Positions 1-7,066 are shown, numbered from the stretch's first letter. The stretch: DNA of 7,066 nt from an uncultured Gemmobacter sp. (GCA_937983495.1 CALKAA010000075.1:1-7066), one strand, 5' to 3'. Notes: a model not told the origin generated them from the sequence alone. Program-made: numbers and translations.

Positions 1-60
1 CAACGGGCGAGGCAGGAACAATCACAAAAGAACTTATCAGGGCGGCGGCCGTCGCTGTCG

Positions 61-2397
61 TTGGTCGTCGATCTGCCCGGATGGATCGAGGCGCGGCGTG
101 TGGCGATCTTTGGCTCGCCCGATGATGCGCTGAGCCTTGTTCAGGTGGAAAGCGAGGTGGTCGTGGCACCGGTGGTGCGCGGCAATGCCTTTATCGACAT
201 TGCGGGAGATCCGACCGTTCTGCGCTTTGCCGCGGCGGCGGGCGGCAAGGCGCACAGTCAGATGGCCGAGGGGCCGGGCGTCTTGTCCATCGCGCGCTTT
301 GGCCTGCCTGCACCGGATCGTTTCCGCATCGTCGAGGATGATCTGGTACCGACCGAGCGGCGCCTGATGACCGAACTGCCCGCCTCGCGCGAGGATTTCG
401 CGCTGTTTCTGGCGCAGCGCGACGCGGCCGAGGCCGAGCTGTTGCAGCCCGCTGCGCTGAATGCCGATGACCGCGCCGCGCTGGAGGCGCTTGGCTCTAC
501 CGTTGATCTGGGCGATCTGGAGGACAGTGCCGGGGCGGCGCTGCCGGGTTTGGAGGCTGACCCCATCCCTGACATTCTGGCCCCGCAGCCCGCGCCGGTG
601 GTGCCCGACATCCTCGCCAATCCCGAGGCGCTGGACACGCGGCCCGAAGCCGCATTGCCTGAGGCCACCTCGGTCGCGTTGGTGCGCCCCGAGGCAGAGC
701 GCCGCGCCCTGTTCGAGGATGTGGTGATTCTGGCCGAGCTGGAACGGCCCCTGGCCTCGGTTCTGGCGGATCAGAAGCTGCCGGAAAGCCTTGCGCCTGC
801 GCTGGCCGCTGCGCTGCCGGGCATTGATCCGCTGCCGCGCGGGGCCATTCTGGGGCTGCGCCTGCTGCCCGAGGCGGGCGGGGGGCAGCGGTTGTCGCAT
901 CTGTCGCTTTATGGGCCGCAGGGGCATCTGGGGTCGGTCATGGTGACGGCAGAGGGGGCGGCGACGGCCTCGGTGGACCCCTGGATCAAGAATGATCTGC
1001 CGGGCCTTGCCACCGCCAGCCTGGAGTCTGCCAACACAGCCGATCCTGACGCGCAGGGGCCAAAGGGCGGGGCTTCGGGCTATCGCCTGCTGGATGCAGT
1101 CTATTCGGCGGCGATCCGCAACGGGGCGTCTTCGGCGCTGGCGGGCGAGTTGGTCGCCATTCTGGCCAAGGCGCAGGATCTGGAGCGCCCGGCCCAGATC
1201 GGCGACCGCATCACGCTGGCCTTCAGCACCCGCCATGGGCCGGGGGGCACCCCTGCGGGGCAATGGCTTTATGCCGGGGTGAAACCGGCGACCGAGGGCG
1301 GGCAGGGTGGCTTTGCCTGCTATATCCTGCCCGACAAGACTGCGGGCGCGCATGGCTTTGCCTGCCAGAGCCGCAGCAGCGCCAGCTTTGCCCCGGCAGG
1401 CGGCGGGGGGCTTCTGGCCACGCCGGTCGCGGGCATCATGACCTCGAAATTCGGGCCACGTCTGCACCCGATCCTGAAAACCATGCGGCTGCATGCCGGG
1501 GTCGATTGGGCGGCCCCGACGGGAACGCCGGTCCAAGCGGCAGCGGCGGGCAAGGTGGTGCATGCGGGCGACGGGCGCGGCTATGGCAATCTGGTGGTGA
1601 TCGCGCATGAGGGCGGGATCGAAACCCGCTATGCCCACCTGTCGCGCTTTGCCCCCGGCATCACCCAAGGTGCGCTGGTGCAGGCAGGGCAACCGATCGG
1701 GGCTGTCGGCACCACCGGTCTTTCCACCGGCCCGCACCTGCATTTCGAGGCGCATCGCGCCGGCACCCCGATTGATCCGATGCCGCTGCTCTCAGGGGCG
1801 GTCGTCGCGGTGGTGACGGCCGGGTCGGATGCGGTGGAGGCGCTGGTCGATCGTATCGTGCAGGTGGAAAGCGGCGGGGTCGCCACGGCGAAGAACACCC
1901 GATCCACCGCCACGGGCCTCGGGCAATTCATCGAAAGCACCTGGCTCAGGATGATGCGCGACTATCGCCCGGATTTCGTGGCGACCATGAGCCGCGAGCA
2001 GCTTCTGGCGTTGCGCACCGATCCGACGCTTTCGCGCGAGATGGTGAAGCGGTTGGCGCAGGAAAACGAGGCCTATCTGCGTGGGCGCGGCCATGGCATC
2101 ACCTCGGGTTGGCTCTATCTGGCACACTTCCTGGGGCCGGAGGGGGCGAACCGCGTGCTGTCTTCGCAGGATGGCCAGACCATACTGGCGGTGATGGGGG
2201 CGGGGGTGGTGAATGCCAACCCCTTCCTGAAGGATTATACCGTGGCCGACCTCAAGGCCTGGGCCACCCGCAAGATGGAAGGGAAGGGCGCGTCGGTGCC
2301 TGCCACCACAGGGGCGTCAGCCCCGGTGCCGGTCGCGCTGCCGCCCGAGGTGGAGGCCTATATCGCGCTGGCCGATCAGGTGCTGGCTGCGCTGTAG
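61..2397 (+). CDS. Bifunctional peptidoglycan hydrolase: M23 metallopeptidase plus lytic transglycosylase-like domain
   Basis: Predicted to cut murein twice: an M23 (LytM-type) zinc endopeptidase for peptide cross-links and an SLT/lysozyme-like domain for glycan strands. Numbering from the TTG at 61 (778 residues): 1-145 unrecognised; 150-213 Pro/Ala/Glu-rich linker with two PDILA copies; about 214-305 and 340-424 resemble the LysM/OapA-like domains before M23 in MepM/Csd3-type proteins; 449-577 M23, with HAGVD (H478, D482), YAH (H526) and HLHFE (H559, H561), so the zinc ligands and catalytic histidine look intact; 593-737 SLT-like, with VQVESGG (E603 probable catalytic acid) and TGLGQFIESTW; Ala/Pro/Val tail. 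No signal peptide or membrane segment is visible. The frame is open to base 1 and TTG 61 has no clear Shine-Dalgarno; GTG 100 follows GAGG by 8 bases, and the start may lie upstream. Rare codons (TTA, TCA, AGG) before base 45 argue against coding there. It converges on a T6SS unit, so it may be an effector or a housekeeping remodelling enzyme. Domain calls are firm; role is inferred. Confidence 0.85.
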   Translation: MVVDLPGWIEARRVAIFGSPDDALSLVQVESEVVVAPVVRGNAFIDIAGDPTVLRFAAAAGGKAHSQMAEGPGVLSIARFGLPAPDRFRIVEDDLVPTERRLMTELPASREDFALFLAQRDAAEAELLQPAALNADDRAALEALGSTVDLGDLEDSAGAALPGLEADPIPDILAPQPAPVVPDILANPEALDTRPEAALPEATSVALVRPEAERRALFEDVVILAELERPLASVLADQKLPESLAPALAAALPGIDPLPRGAILGLRLLPEAGGGQRLSHLSLYGPQGHLGSVMVTAEGAATASVDPWIKNDLPGLATASLESANTADPDAQGPKGGASGYRLLDAVYSAAIRNGASSALAGELVAILAKAQDLERPAQIGDRITLAFSTRHGPGGTPAGQWLYAGVKPATEGGQGGFACYILPDKTAGAHGFACQSRSSASFAPAGGGGLLATPVAGIMTSKFGPRLHPILKTMRLHAGVDWAAPTGTPVQAAAAGKVVHAGDGRGYGNLVVIAHEGGIETRYAHLSRFAPGITQGALVQAGQPIGAVGTTGLSTGPHLHFEAHRAGTPIDPMPLLSGAVVAVVTAGSDAVEALVDRIVQVESGGVATAKNTRSTATGLGQFIESTWLRMMRDYRPDFVATMSREQLLALRTDPTLSREMVKRLAQENEAYLRGRGHGITSGWLYLAHFLGPEGANRVLSSQDGQTILAVMGAGVVNANPFLKDYTVADLKAWATRKMEGKGASVPATTGASAPVPVALPPEVEAYIALADQVLAAL

Positions 2398-2426
2398 GGG
2401 CGGGGATTGCCCGCAGCGCGGCCATT

Positions 2427-2454
2427 AAAAAAGGTGCGTGCCAAAGCACGCACC
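2427..2454 (-). terminator. Rho-independent terminator of the T6SS transcription unit
   Basis: Read on the - strand, a perfect 9-bp stem (GGTGCGTGC / GCACGCACC) with a TTTG loop is followed directly by six T residues. It starts 23 bases after the stop codon of the unknown gene ending at 2478. On the + strand no T tract follows the stem, so it should act mainly on transcripts from the T6SS side. It sits between two convergent genes. Confidence 0.9.
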
Positions 2455-2477
2455 CTGTGGAGCGCCGGTGTGGCGGC

Positions 2478-3314
2478 TCAGCGCTGCGGTGCCATCTCCA
2501 GCCCCTTGCATTCCTCGAACACTGCCAGAGCCTCGGTCAGTTGTTTGCTCAGCTTTTTCAGGCCCTGCGTATAATTGGTGTCCAGTTCGAACTTCCGCTG
2601 CATCAGCGAGAAATCCTCGTTGAAATAGGTGTCCTGCGCAGCCCGCAGGTTGAAGCCGTAATTGGCCGAGGCCTTGACCATGCTCAGGCCCTTGCCAACC
2701 TTTTCGAGGCCCGGTGCCTCTTTCCCCAGCTTGGCCAGATCGACGGTGCTGATCGCATTGTCCAGCATCATGTTGGTGCTGGTCTTGATCGCCTCACGCT
2801 CGCGCGCGGATGCGTCGCTTTCGCCCGAAGCCTTGATGAGCGACGCGATCGACGAGGCCTGCTGCGCCTTGGCGACCCCCATGATGGCCCCCGCGCTGTT
2901 GCCCGGCACCAGCCCTGCGGCGGTGTCAAAGGTGCGCTGCCCAATGGTCAGCGCATCGCCTTGCCCGGTGGCAAGCTCGCTCACCGAGGAGGCGGTCGAG
3001 ATCGCGGCATTGCCGAGTTTCGCCGTCCATTCGCCGGTTTTGCCGGGGGCCAGCGCCGCCGCCAGATCGAGGAAGGCCACGCAGCTGTCGCGGATGATCG
3101 TCGCCACGAGCAGGCCCTTGTTCAGCCGTTGCTGGGTGCGGATCGAGGATTGCATCTCGGTGGTGTAATCTTCCAGCGCCTGAATCTGGCGTTGAATATT
3201 GGTGATCTTGCGCGACAGATCCACGCAACTGGCCGGGGTCAGCGTGCCGGCTTTCTTGTAGGCGCGGTCCAGCGCAGGAATTTTTGAAGACATGGCAATC
3301 GGTGTATCAGCCAT
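2478..3314 (-). CDS. Unknown 278-residue protein, last gene of the T6SS unit
   Basis: I do not recognise a family. The ATG at 3314 is chosen because AAGGA lies 8 bases upstream; a TTG at 3332 and ATGs at 3323 and 3293 are in frame but less well placed. The protein looks mostly helical and soluble. Residues 31-65 are a polar, coiled-coil-like helix; 67-90 form a moderately hydrophobic stretch interrupted by charges (IIRDSC); 95-165 are rich in Ala, Ser and Gly with little charge; 170-270 are again charged helices. Cysteines are at 30, 78 and 269. There is no signal peptide, lipobox, clear transmembrane helix or catalytic motif. It follows clpV by 63 bases on the same strand and precedes a strong terminator, so it is probably co-transcribed with tssG-clpV. 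Sampled 60-base stretches at both ends are 52-55% GC against about 65% in clpV, mild evidence for a different origin. It could be a T6SS effector, adaptor or accessory factor; the gene is likely real, the function open. Confidence 0.8.
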   Translation of the reverse strand: MADTPIAMSSKIPALDRAYKKAGTLTPASCVDLSRKITNIQRQIQALEDYTTEMQSSIRTQQRLNKGLLVATIIRDSCVAFLDLAAALAPGKTGEWTAKLGNAAISTASSVSELATGQGDALTIGQRTFDTAAGLVPGNSAGAIMGVAKAQQASSIASLIKASGESDASAREREAIKTSTNMMLDNAISTVDLAKLGKEAPGLEKVGKGLSMVKASANYGFNLRAAQDTYFNEDFSLMQRKFELDTNYTQGLKKLSKQLTEALAVFEECKGLEMAPQR

Positions 3315-3322
3315 CGAACTCA

Positions 3323-3327
3323 TCCTT
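3323..3327 (-). promoter_or_regulatory. Ribosome binding site deciding the start of the unknown gene
   Basis: AAGGA on the - strand lies 8 bases before the ATG at 3314. It touches or overlaps the alternative in-frame ATG at 3323, leaving that codon no usable spacing. This favours a protein beginning MADTPIAM over the longer versions. Confidence 0.6.
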
Positions 3328-3350
3328 TTCAAACGGTCGGTCTAAAGCGG

Positions 3351-3369
3351 CTGCGCCAGCCCGGCGCAG
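3351..3369 (-). other. Short stem-loop between clpV and the unknown gene
   Basis: A perfect 7-bp inverted repeat (CTGCGCC / GGCGCAG) with a 5-base loop begins 8 bases after the clpV stop codon. On the - strand only a weak CTTTAG follows, so it is not a convincing terminator. It could stabilise the 3' end of the clpV message, mark a processing site or reduce read-through into the last gene; chance is also possible in DNA this GC-rich. Confidence 0.35.
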
Positions 3370-3377
3370 GCTGCGGG

Positions 3378-6005
3378 TCACTCAAAGCTGTAGGCAAAGT
3401 CCCCATTTTCCAGCCCGATCACGACCTCTGACATTTTCACGCCGGTGACCATGCGGCCCAGAACCTGCCGCGACAATTCCGGCAGGATGGAGTTGGTGAT
3501 GATATTGTCGATCATCCGCCCGCCGGAATCCGGGTCGCGGCATTGATCGACGATATGGGCCAGAACCTCCGGCCCATAGGAGAGCCGCGCGCCATGGGCG
3601 GCGCGCAGCCGTTTCGCCACGGCATCGAGTTTCAGCCGGGCAATGCCGCCCAGCACATCGGCCGAGAGCGGGAAATAGGGGATGGTGACAATCCGCCCCA
3701 GCAATGCAGGCGGGAAGACCTTGAGAAGCGAGGGTTTCAGCGCCGCCTCCACCACCTCGGGTTCGGGGGTCAGGCGGCCCGCATCGGCCATCTCCATCAC
3801 CACTTCGGTGCCCACATTGGATGTAAGCAAAATCAAGGTGTTGCGGAAGTTGATCGGGCGGCCATTGCCATCTTCCATGATGCCCTTGTCGAACACCTGA
3901 AAGAACAGCTCATGCACATCGGGGTGGGCCTTTTCCACCTCATCGAGCAAGACCACCGAATAGGGTTTGCGCCGCACGGCCTCGGTCAGCCGCCCGCCCT
4001 CGCCGTAACCCACATAGCCGGGAGGGGCACCTTTCAGCAGGCTGACGGAATGCGCCTCCTGGAACTCGCTCATGTTGATGGTGATGACGTTCTGCTCGCC
4101 GCCATACAACTGTTCGGCCAACGCCAGCGCGGTTTCGGTCTTGCCGACGCCAGACGGCCCGCAAAGCATGAAAACGCCGATGGGCTTGTTGGGGTTCGAC
4201 AGGCCCGCGCGGCTGGTCTCGATCCGCTTGGCGATCATGCGCAAGCCGTGATCCTGCCCGATCACCCGTTCGCGCAGCGTGTCGGACAGCGTGAGGATCG
4301 CCTGCAACTCATCCGCCACCATGCGGCCCGCCGGAATCCCGGTCCAATCCGAGATCACCGAGGCCACGGCCTGTTCATCGACATGGGCGTAAACCATGCG
4401 GTCATCGGGGTTGGTGGCGGCCAGATCGGCCATGCGCGCGGCCATCTCGGCGCGCAGCGCCTCCGGGTCGGCCTCGGGGCCGGCAATTGAGGCGCGCAAG
4501 GCGACGATCTGATCCACCAGCGCCTTCTCGGCGGCATGGCTGGCCTCGGCCTCGGCCAGTTGCGCCTCCAGCTTGGTCTTTTCGGCCTCGGCCTCGGCCA
4601 GACGGTCCTCATTGGCCTCGCCCAGATCGCGCTGCGCCTGCTTGCCCGCAATCTCGGCTTCGCGCGCGGCAATGGCGGCGCGCAGATCGCCGATGCGGGC
4701 AGGCGTCGCGGCCTGGCTGACTGCCACCCGCGCGCAGGCGGTATCGAGCAGCGACACCGCCTTGTCGGGCAATTGCCGCGAGGGGATATAGCGCGCCGAC
4801 AGCTTCACCGCTGCCACGATGGCCTCATCCGAGATGCGCACCTGATGGTGCTTCTCCATCGCGCCCAGACTGCCGCGCAGCATATAGGCGCAGGTCTCCA
4901 CCGAAGGTTCATCGACCACGACCGGTTGGAAGCGCCGGGTCAGCGCCGGGTCTTTCTCGAAATAGGTGCGGTATTCGGCATGGGTGGTGGCGGCGATGGT
5001 GCGCAGGGTGCCGCGCGCCAGTGCCGGTTTCAAAAGGTTCGCGGCATCACCCGTGCCCTGCGCCCCGCCTGCGCCGATCAGCGTATGGGCCTCGTCGATG
5101 AACAGGATGATCGGCTTGGGGCTGGCCTGCACCTCGTCAATGACCGAGCGCAGCCGCTGTTCAAATTCGCCCTTCATGCTGGCCCCCGCCTGCATCGCGC
5201 CAATATCCAGCATATGCAGCCGGATGCCCTTGAGCGCGGGCGGCACATCGCCCGAGGCCAGCAATTGCGCAAAACCCTCGACCACCGCCGTCTTGCCCAC
5301 GCCCGCCTCGCCGGTCAGGATCGGGTTATTCTGGCGGCGGCGCAGCAGAATGTCGATCACCTGCCGGATTTCATCATCGCGCCCCACCACCGGATCGAGC
5401 CGCCCGGCCTCGGCATCCGCCGTCATATCGACCGAGAAGCGCCCCAAGGCCGTGGCAGCCCCTTCGCCCGTGGAGGCCCCGGCCCGCGCAGCCCCAATGC
5501 CGGTGCCATCCATCGGGCGCATCGCCTCCTCCTCGGAGGCGGCCCAAAGGCGGCGGCTTTCGCGGCCCAGCAGATCGGCTGAGAGCGTGGCAAGCTGCGG
5601 CACCGCGGCCAGCACCTCACGCTTCAGATGGGTGTCATTCAGTGCCGCCAGCAGCAAATGCCCGGTGCGGATCTGTGCCTCGCCAAAGAACAGCGTCGCA
5701 TAGGTCCAGCCATGGTTCAGCAGATCGGCCAGCTTGTCGGAAATGCCGGGGGTCTCGGTCACATTCTTTTGCAGCCGGGCAATCGCCTGATCCAGCGCCT
5801 TCAACGCCGCGCCGCGATCAATGCCCACCTCGCGCAGCGAACAGGCGATGTCGGCATTCTGGTTTGACAGGGCATGGAACAGCCAATGCACCAGCTCGAC
5901 CTGACGGTTCCCCTCGCCGCGCGCATGGCGCATGGCTTGCAGGAAGGCATCATAGCCCGCGCGGTTCATCTTGCCCGCATATTTCTCGATGGTGATCTCG
6001 GTCAT
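3378..6005 (-). CDS. clpV: Type VI secretion ATPase TssH (ClpV)
   Basis: Cytoplasmic Hsp100/ClpB-type AAA+ ATPase that, in this family, extracts and unfolds the contracted TssB/TssC sheath so its subunits can be reused. The 875 residues match the usual ClpV length. An N-terminal Clp-N domain (about 1-155) would bind the sheath protein. The first ATPase domain has Walker A GEAGVGKT (232-239, K238), Walker B LFIDEAH (D304, E305), pore loop KGEFEQRL (278-285) and arginines R357/R358 in LTRRF. A coiled middle domain (about 430-530) is rich in Ala/Glu. The second ATPase domain has Walker A GPSGVGKT (616-623, K622), Walker B VVLLDE (D688, E689), pore loop PPGYVGYGEGG (661-671) and a sensor-2 GGR (828-830). 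All key residues are present, so it should be active. The adjacent tssG supports ClpV rather than the general chaperone ClpB. It starts 9 bases after tssG, and its GAGG ribosome binding site overlaps the tssG stop. Confidence 0.97.
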   Translation of the reverse strand: MTEITIEKYAGKMNRAGYDAFLQAMRHARGEGNRQVELVHWLFHALSNQNADIACSLREVGIDRGAALKALDQAIARLQKNVTETPGISDKLADLLNHGWTYATLFFGEAQIRTGHLLLAALNDTHLKREVLAAVPQLATLSADLLGRESRRLWAASEEEAMRPMDGTGIGAARAGASTGEGAATALGRFSVDMTADAEAGRLDPVVGRDDEIRQVIDILLRRRQNNPILTGEAGVGKTAVVEGFAQLLASGDVPPALKGIRLHMLDIGAMQAGASMKGEFEQRLRSVIDEVQASPKPIILFIDEAHTLIGAGGAQGTGDAANLLKPALARGTLRTIAATTHAEYRTYFEKDPALTRRFQPVVVDEPSVETCAYMLRGSLGAMEKHHQVRISDEAIVAAVKLSARYIPSRQLPDKAVSLLDTACARVAVSQAATPARIGDLRAAIAAREAEIAGKQAQRDLGEANEDRLAEAEAEKTKLEAQLAEAEASHAAEKALVDQIVALRASIAGPEADPEALRAEMAARMADLAATNPDDRMVYAHVDEQAVASVISDWTGIPAGRMVADELQAILTLSDTLRERVIGQDHGLRMIAKRIETSRAGLSNPNKPIGVFMLCGPSGVGKTETALALAEQLYGGEQNVITINMSEFQEAHSVSLLKGAPPGYVGYGEGGRLTEAVRRKPYSVVLLDEVEKAHPDVHELFFQVFDKGIMEDGNGRPINFRNTLILLTSNVGTEVVMEMADAGRLTPEPEVVEAALKPSLLKVFPPALLGRIVTIPYFPLSADVLGGIARLKLDAVAKRLRAAHGARLSYGPEVLAHIVDQCRDPDSGGRMIDNIITNSILPELSRQVLGRMVTGVKMSEVVIGLENGDFAYSFE

Positions 6006-6012
6006 GGTCGGG

Positions 6013-6016
6013 CCTC
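6013..6016 (-). promoter_or_regulatory. clpV ribosome binding site overlapping the tssG stop codon
   Basis: GAGG on the - strand lies 7 bases before the clpV ATG at 6005. Its first two bases are the last two of the tssG TGA stop. This fixes the clpV start and suggests translational coupling of the two genes. Confidence 0.65.
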
Positions 6017-7066
6017 AGGCAACTTTGGAGGGAAGAACTTGGGAAGGCGAAGAAAGGTCGAGCAGGAATTCTGCCACATGCACGGCATGGCTGTCATTGG
6101 CCGCGAATTGCGGGGCCAGCGCCGCCATCCAGCCCAGTTCTGCCGTTTGGCCAAGGCGCGCGGGCGGAATCTCGCTGGCGGGCAGCGACAGGCGCAGGGT
6201 GACGGCGAAACGGTCGCGCAGATACCAGAACACCAGATCGCAGAGCCGCCGATGCGCAAGCCCGCCGGGCAGATAGTCCCGATAGGCGGTCAGCGCGTCC
6301 ACATCCACCGCAATGGTGATCCGGTCATTCACCGTGCGGATGCGCGCGCCGAGAAACATGTCGCGCCCCAGCGTGCTGCCTGAAAGGCCCAGCTTGTTGC
6401 GATCTTCGGGCTCAATCTCGATCCAGCTTTCGCAATGCTCGATCACCTGCACCGCATGGCCCAGCACGCGTTCCAGCATCTGCCGCAAGCGGCGGGGCGA
6501 GCGGTTGCGCCCCAGATGCAGGCCCGCCAGATGCACCTTGAGGCTTTCGGGCAGGCTGTCGCGGTTCTGGAACGCCGGGGTGCCATGCCCCAGCAGCGCC
6601 GCCAGAAAGCCCTGAAAGCGGTCCTCATCGGGGCGGGCGGCCTGGCCGATCGGCTGGGCATCGGCCCAGGCCCGGTAAAACAGTTGCAGAAAGCGGGTGG
6701 AGACGAGGTTGGCAAAGCCCACGAAGCTGTCATCACCCCGCGCCTGCCAGCGCAGCGCCTCCTCGGTGGTGTTCAGCGGCAAGGGGCCTTGCGGGCCAAA
6801 GAGGCCCAGAACCTGATTGCGGATTTGCCAGCGCCCGCGGGCATCCAGGCTCACCGCCGAAAGATCCCCCGCCGGAAAGGCGAGAAACGGGTCTTGCCCG
6901 AGCGCGACCAGTTCGTCGCGCAACCGCTTGTTGCGGCCAATACGTGGCAATTGGGGATTGTTCCGCTCCAGCCAGCGCAGCAGGGCAAAAAGGCCAAGGC
7001 CCTCGGCGGCGGCCTGCGCCTGTTCGGCGCGGTCAGGCGCATCGGGCCCCGGAGGCGCAACCGCAC
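6015..7066 (-). CDS. tssG: Type VI secretion baseplate protein TssG (5' end outside window)
   Basis: TssG (ImpH/VasB family) is a cytoplasmic baseplate wedge component that, with TssE, TssF and TssK, forms the platform on which the tail tube and sheath assemble. In the window 349 residues are readable, close to full family length, and the frame runs off the right edge without a convincing start, so the 5' end is missing. Family landmarks in order are GLFALLRWLE near residue 22, PRIGRNKRLRDE near 40, LGQDPFLAFPAGDL, GLFGPQGPLP near 90 and a helix containing STRFLQLFYRAWADAQP. A TTG at 6950 could be taken as a start, but it would remove the conserved LFALLRWLE segment, so it is not the real one. 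It is followed by clpV after 9 bases. tssF would be expected just upstream, beyond the window. Confidence 0.95.
   Translation of the reverse strand, partial: AVAPPGPDAPDRAEQAQAAAEGLGLFALLRWLERNNPQLPRIGRNKRLRDELVALGQDPFLAFPAGDLSAVSLDARGRWQIRNQVLGLFGPQGPLPLNTTEEALRWQARGDDSFVGFANLVSTRFLQLFYRAWADAQPIGQAARPDEDRFQGFLAALLGHGTPAFQNRDSLPESLKVHLAGLHLGRNRSPRRLRQMLERVLGHAVQVIEHCESWIEIEPEDRNKLGLSGSTLGRDMFLGARIRTVNDRITIAVDVDALTAYRDYLPGGLAHRRLCDLVFWYLRDRFAVTLRLSLPASEIPPARLGQTAELGWMAALAPQFAANDSHAVHVAEFLLDLSSPSQVLPSKVA

Noticed and set aside
37..1755. 572-residue open frame on the - strand across the hydrolase gene
   Set aside because: It is Arg/Gln/Gly-rich with no recognisable domain and lies opposite a gene with clear M23 and SLT motifs; long antisense frames are expected in DNA this GC-rich.
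61..2397. Phage or gene-transfer-agent tail lysin origin for the hydrolase
   Set aside because: M23 plus lysozyme pairs do occur in phage tails, but no other phage-type gene is present and the neighbours are T6SS genes; it cannot be fully excluded without the left flank.
2400..2414. Hairpin GCGGG-GATTG-CCCGC as a terminator for the hydrolase gene
   Set aside because: The stem is only 5 bp and no T tract follows on the + strand.
2109..3287. 392-residue open frame on the + strand across the terminator and the unknown gene
   Set aside because: It runs through the end of the hydrolase gene in another frame, through the intrinsic terminator and antisense to the better-supported gene; its composition is low-complexity.
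3315..3332. Longer version of the unknown protein starting at TTG 3332 or ATG 3323
   Set aside because: The AAGGA site overlaps or follows these codons; it is placed correctly only for ATG 3314.
3543..5582. Long + strand open frames opposite clpV (3543-4490 and 4536-5582)
   Set aside because: They are antisense to a complete ClpV with all ATPase motifs and show no family features.
6015..6950. Complete TssG starting at TTG 6950
   Set aside because: The frame continues to the window edge and encodes the conserved LFALLRWLE segment upstream, so the gene is cut by the window and does not start there.
1..7066. CRISPR arrays, tRNA or rRNA genes, insertion sequences
   Set aside because: No regularly spaced repeats, RNA gene signatures, transposase motifs or terminal inverted repeats were seen.

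Overview
The window is about 7.1 kb of GC-rich DNA with the codon use and gene style of an alphaproteobacterium, most likely a Rhodobacteraceae relative. That placement is inferred from composition and protein style, not from a marker gene. It covers the edge of a type VI secretion system (T6SS) locus, and two genes are cut or possibly cut by the window ends.

Left part (+ strand, about 61-2397): one large gene for a multidomain peptidoglycan hydrolase. It has an unrecognised N-terminal region, a Pro/Ala/Glu-rich linker, two small domains like those that precede M23 peptidases, an M23 (LytM-type) metallopeptidase domain with its zinc ligands, and a C-terminal lytic-transglycosylase-like domain with a likely catalytic glutamate. 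It could cut both the peptide and glycan parts of murein. Its reading frame stays open to base 1, so the true start is uncertain.

Right part (- strand, 7066 down to 2478): three genes that read as one transcription unit, in the order tssG (baseplate protein, 5' end beyond the window), tssH/clpV (AAA+ ATPase that recycles the contracted sheath, complete), then a 278-residue protein of unknown function. tssG and clpV are 9 bases apart; the unknown gene follows clpV after 63 bases that contain a short stem-loop. A strong intrinsic terminator at 2427-2454 closes this unit, and the hydrolase gene converges on it from the other side.

How it may fit together: TssG helps build the baseplate on which the contractile tail polymerises, and ClpV disassembles the sheath after firing. 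The bifunctional murein hydrolase is a reasonable candidate for an exported antibacterial effector, or for a cell-wall remodelling enzyme that lets the apparatus through. The unknown protein may be cargo, an adaptor or an accessory factor. These last roles come from position and domain content and are not shown by the sequence. No RNA genes, insertion sequences, CRISPR arrays or attachment sites were seen, and no gap between genes exceeds 100 bases.
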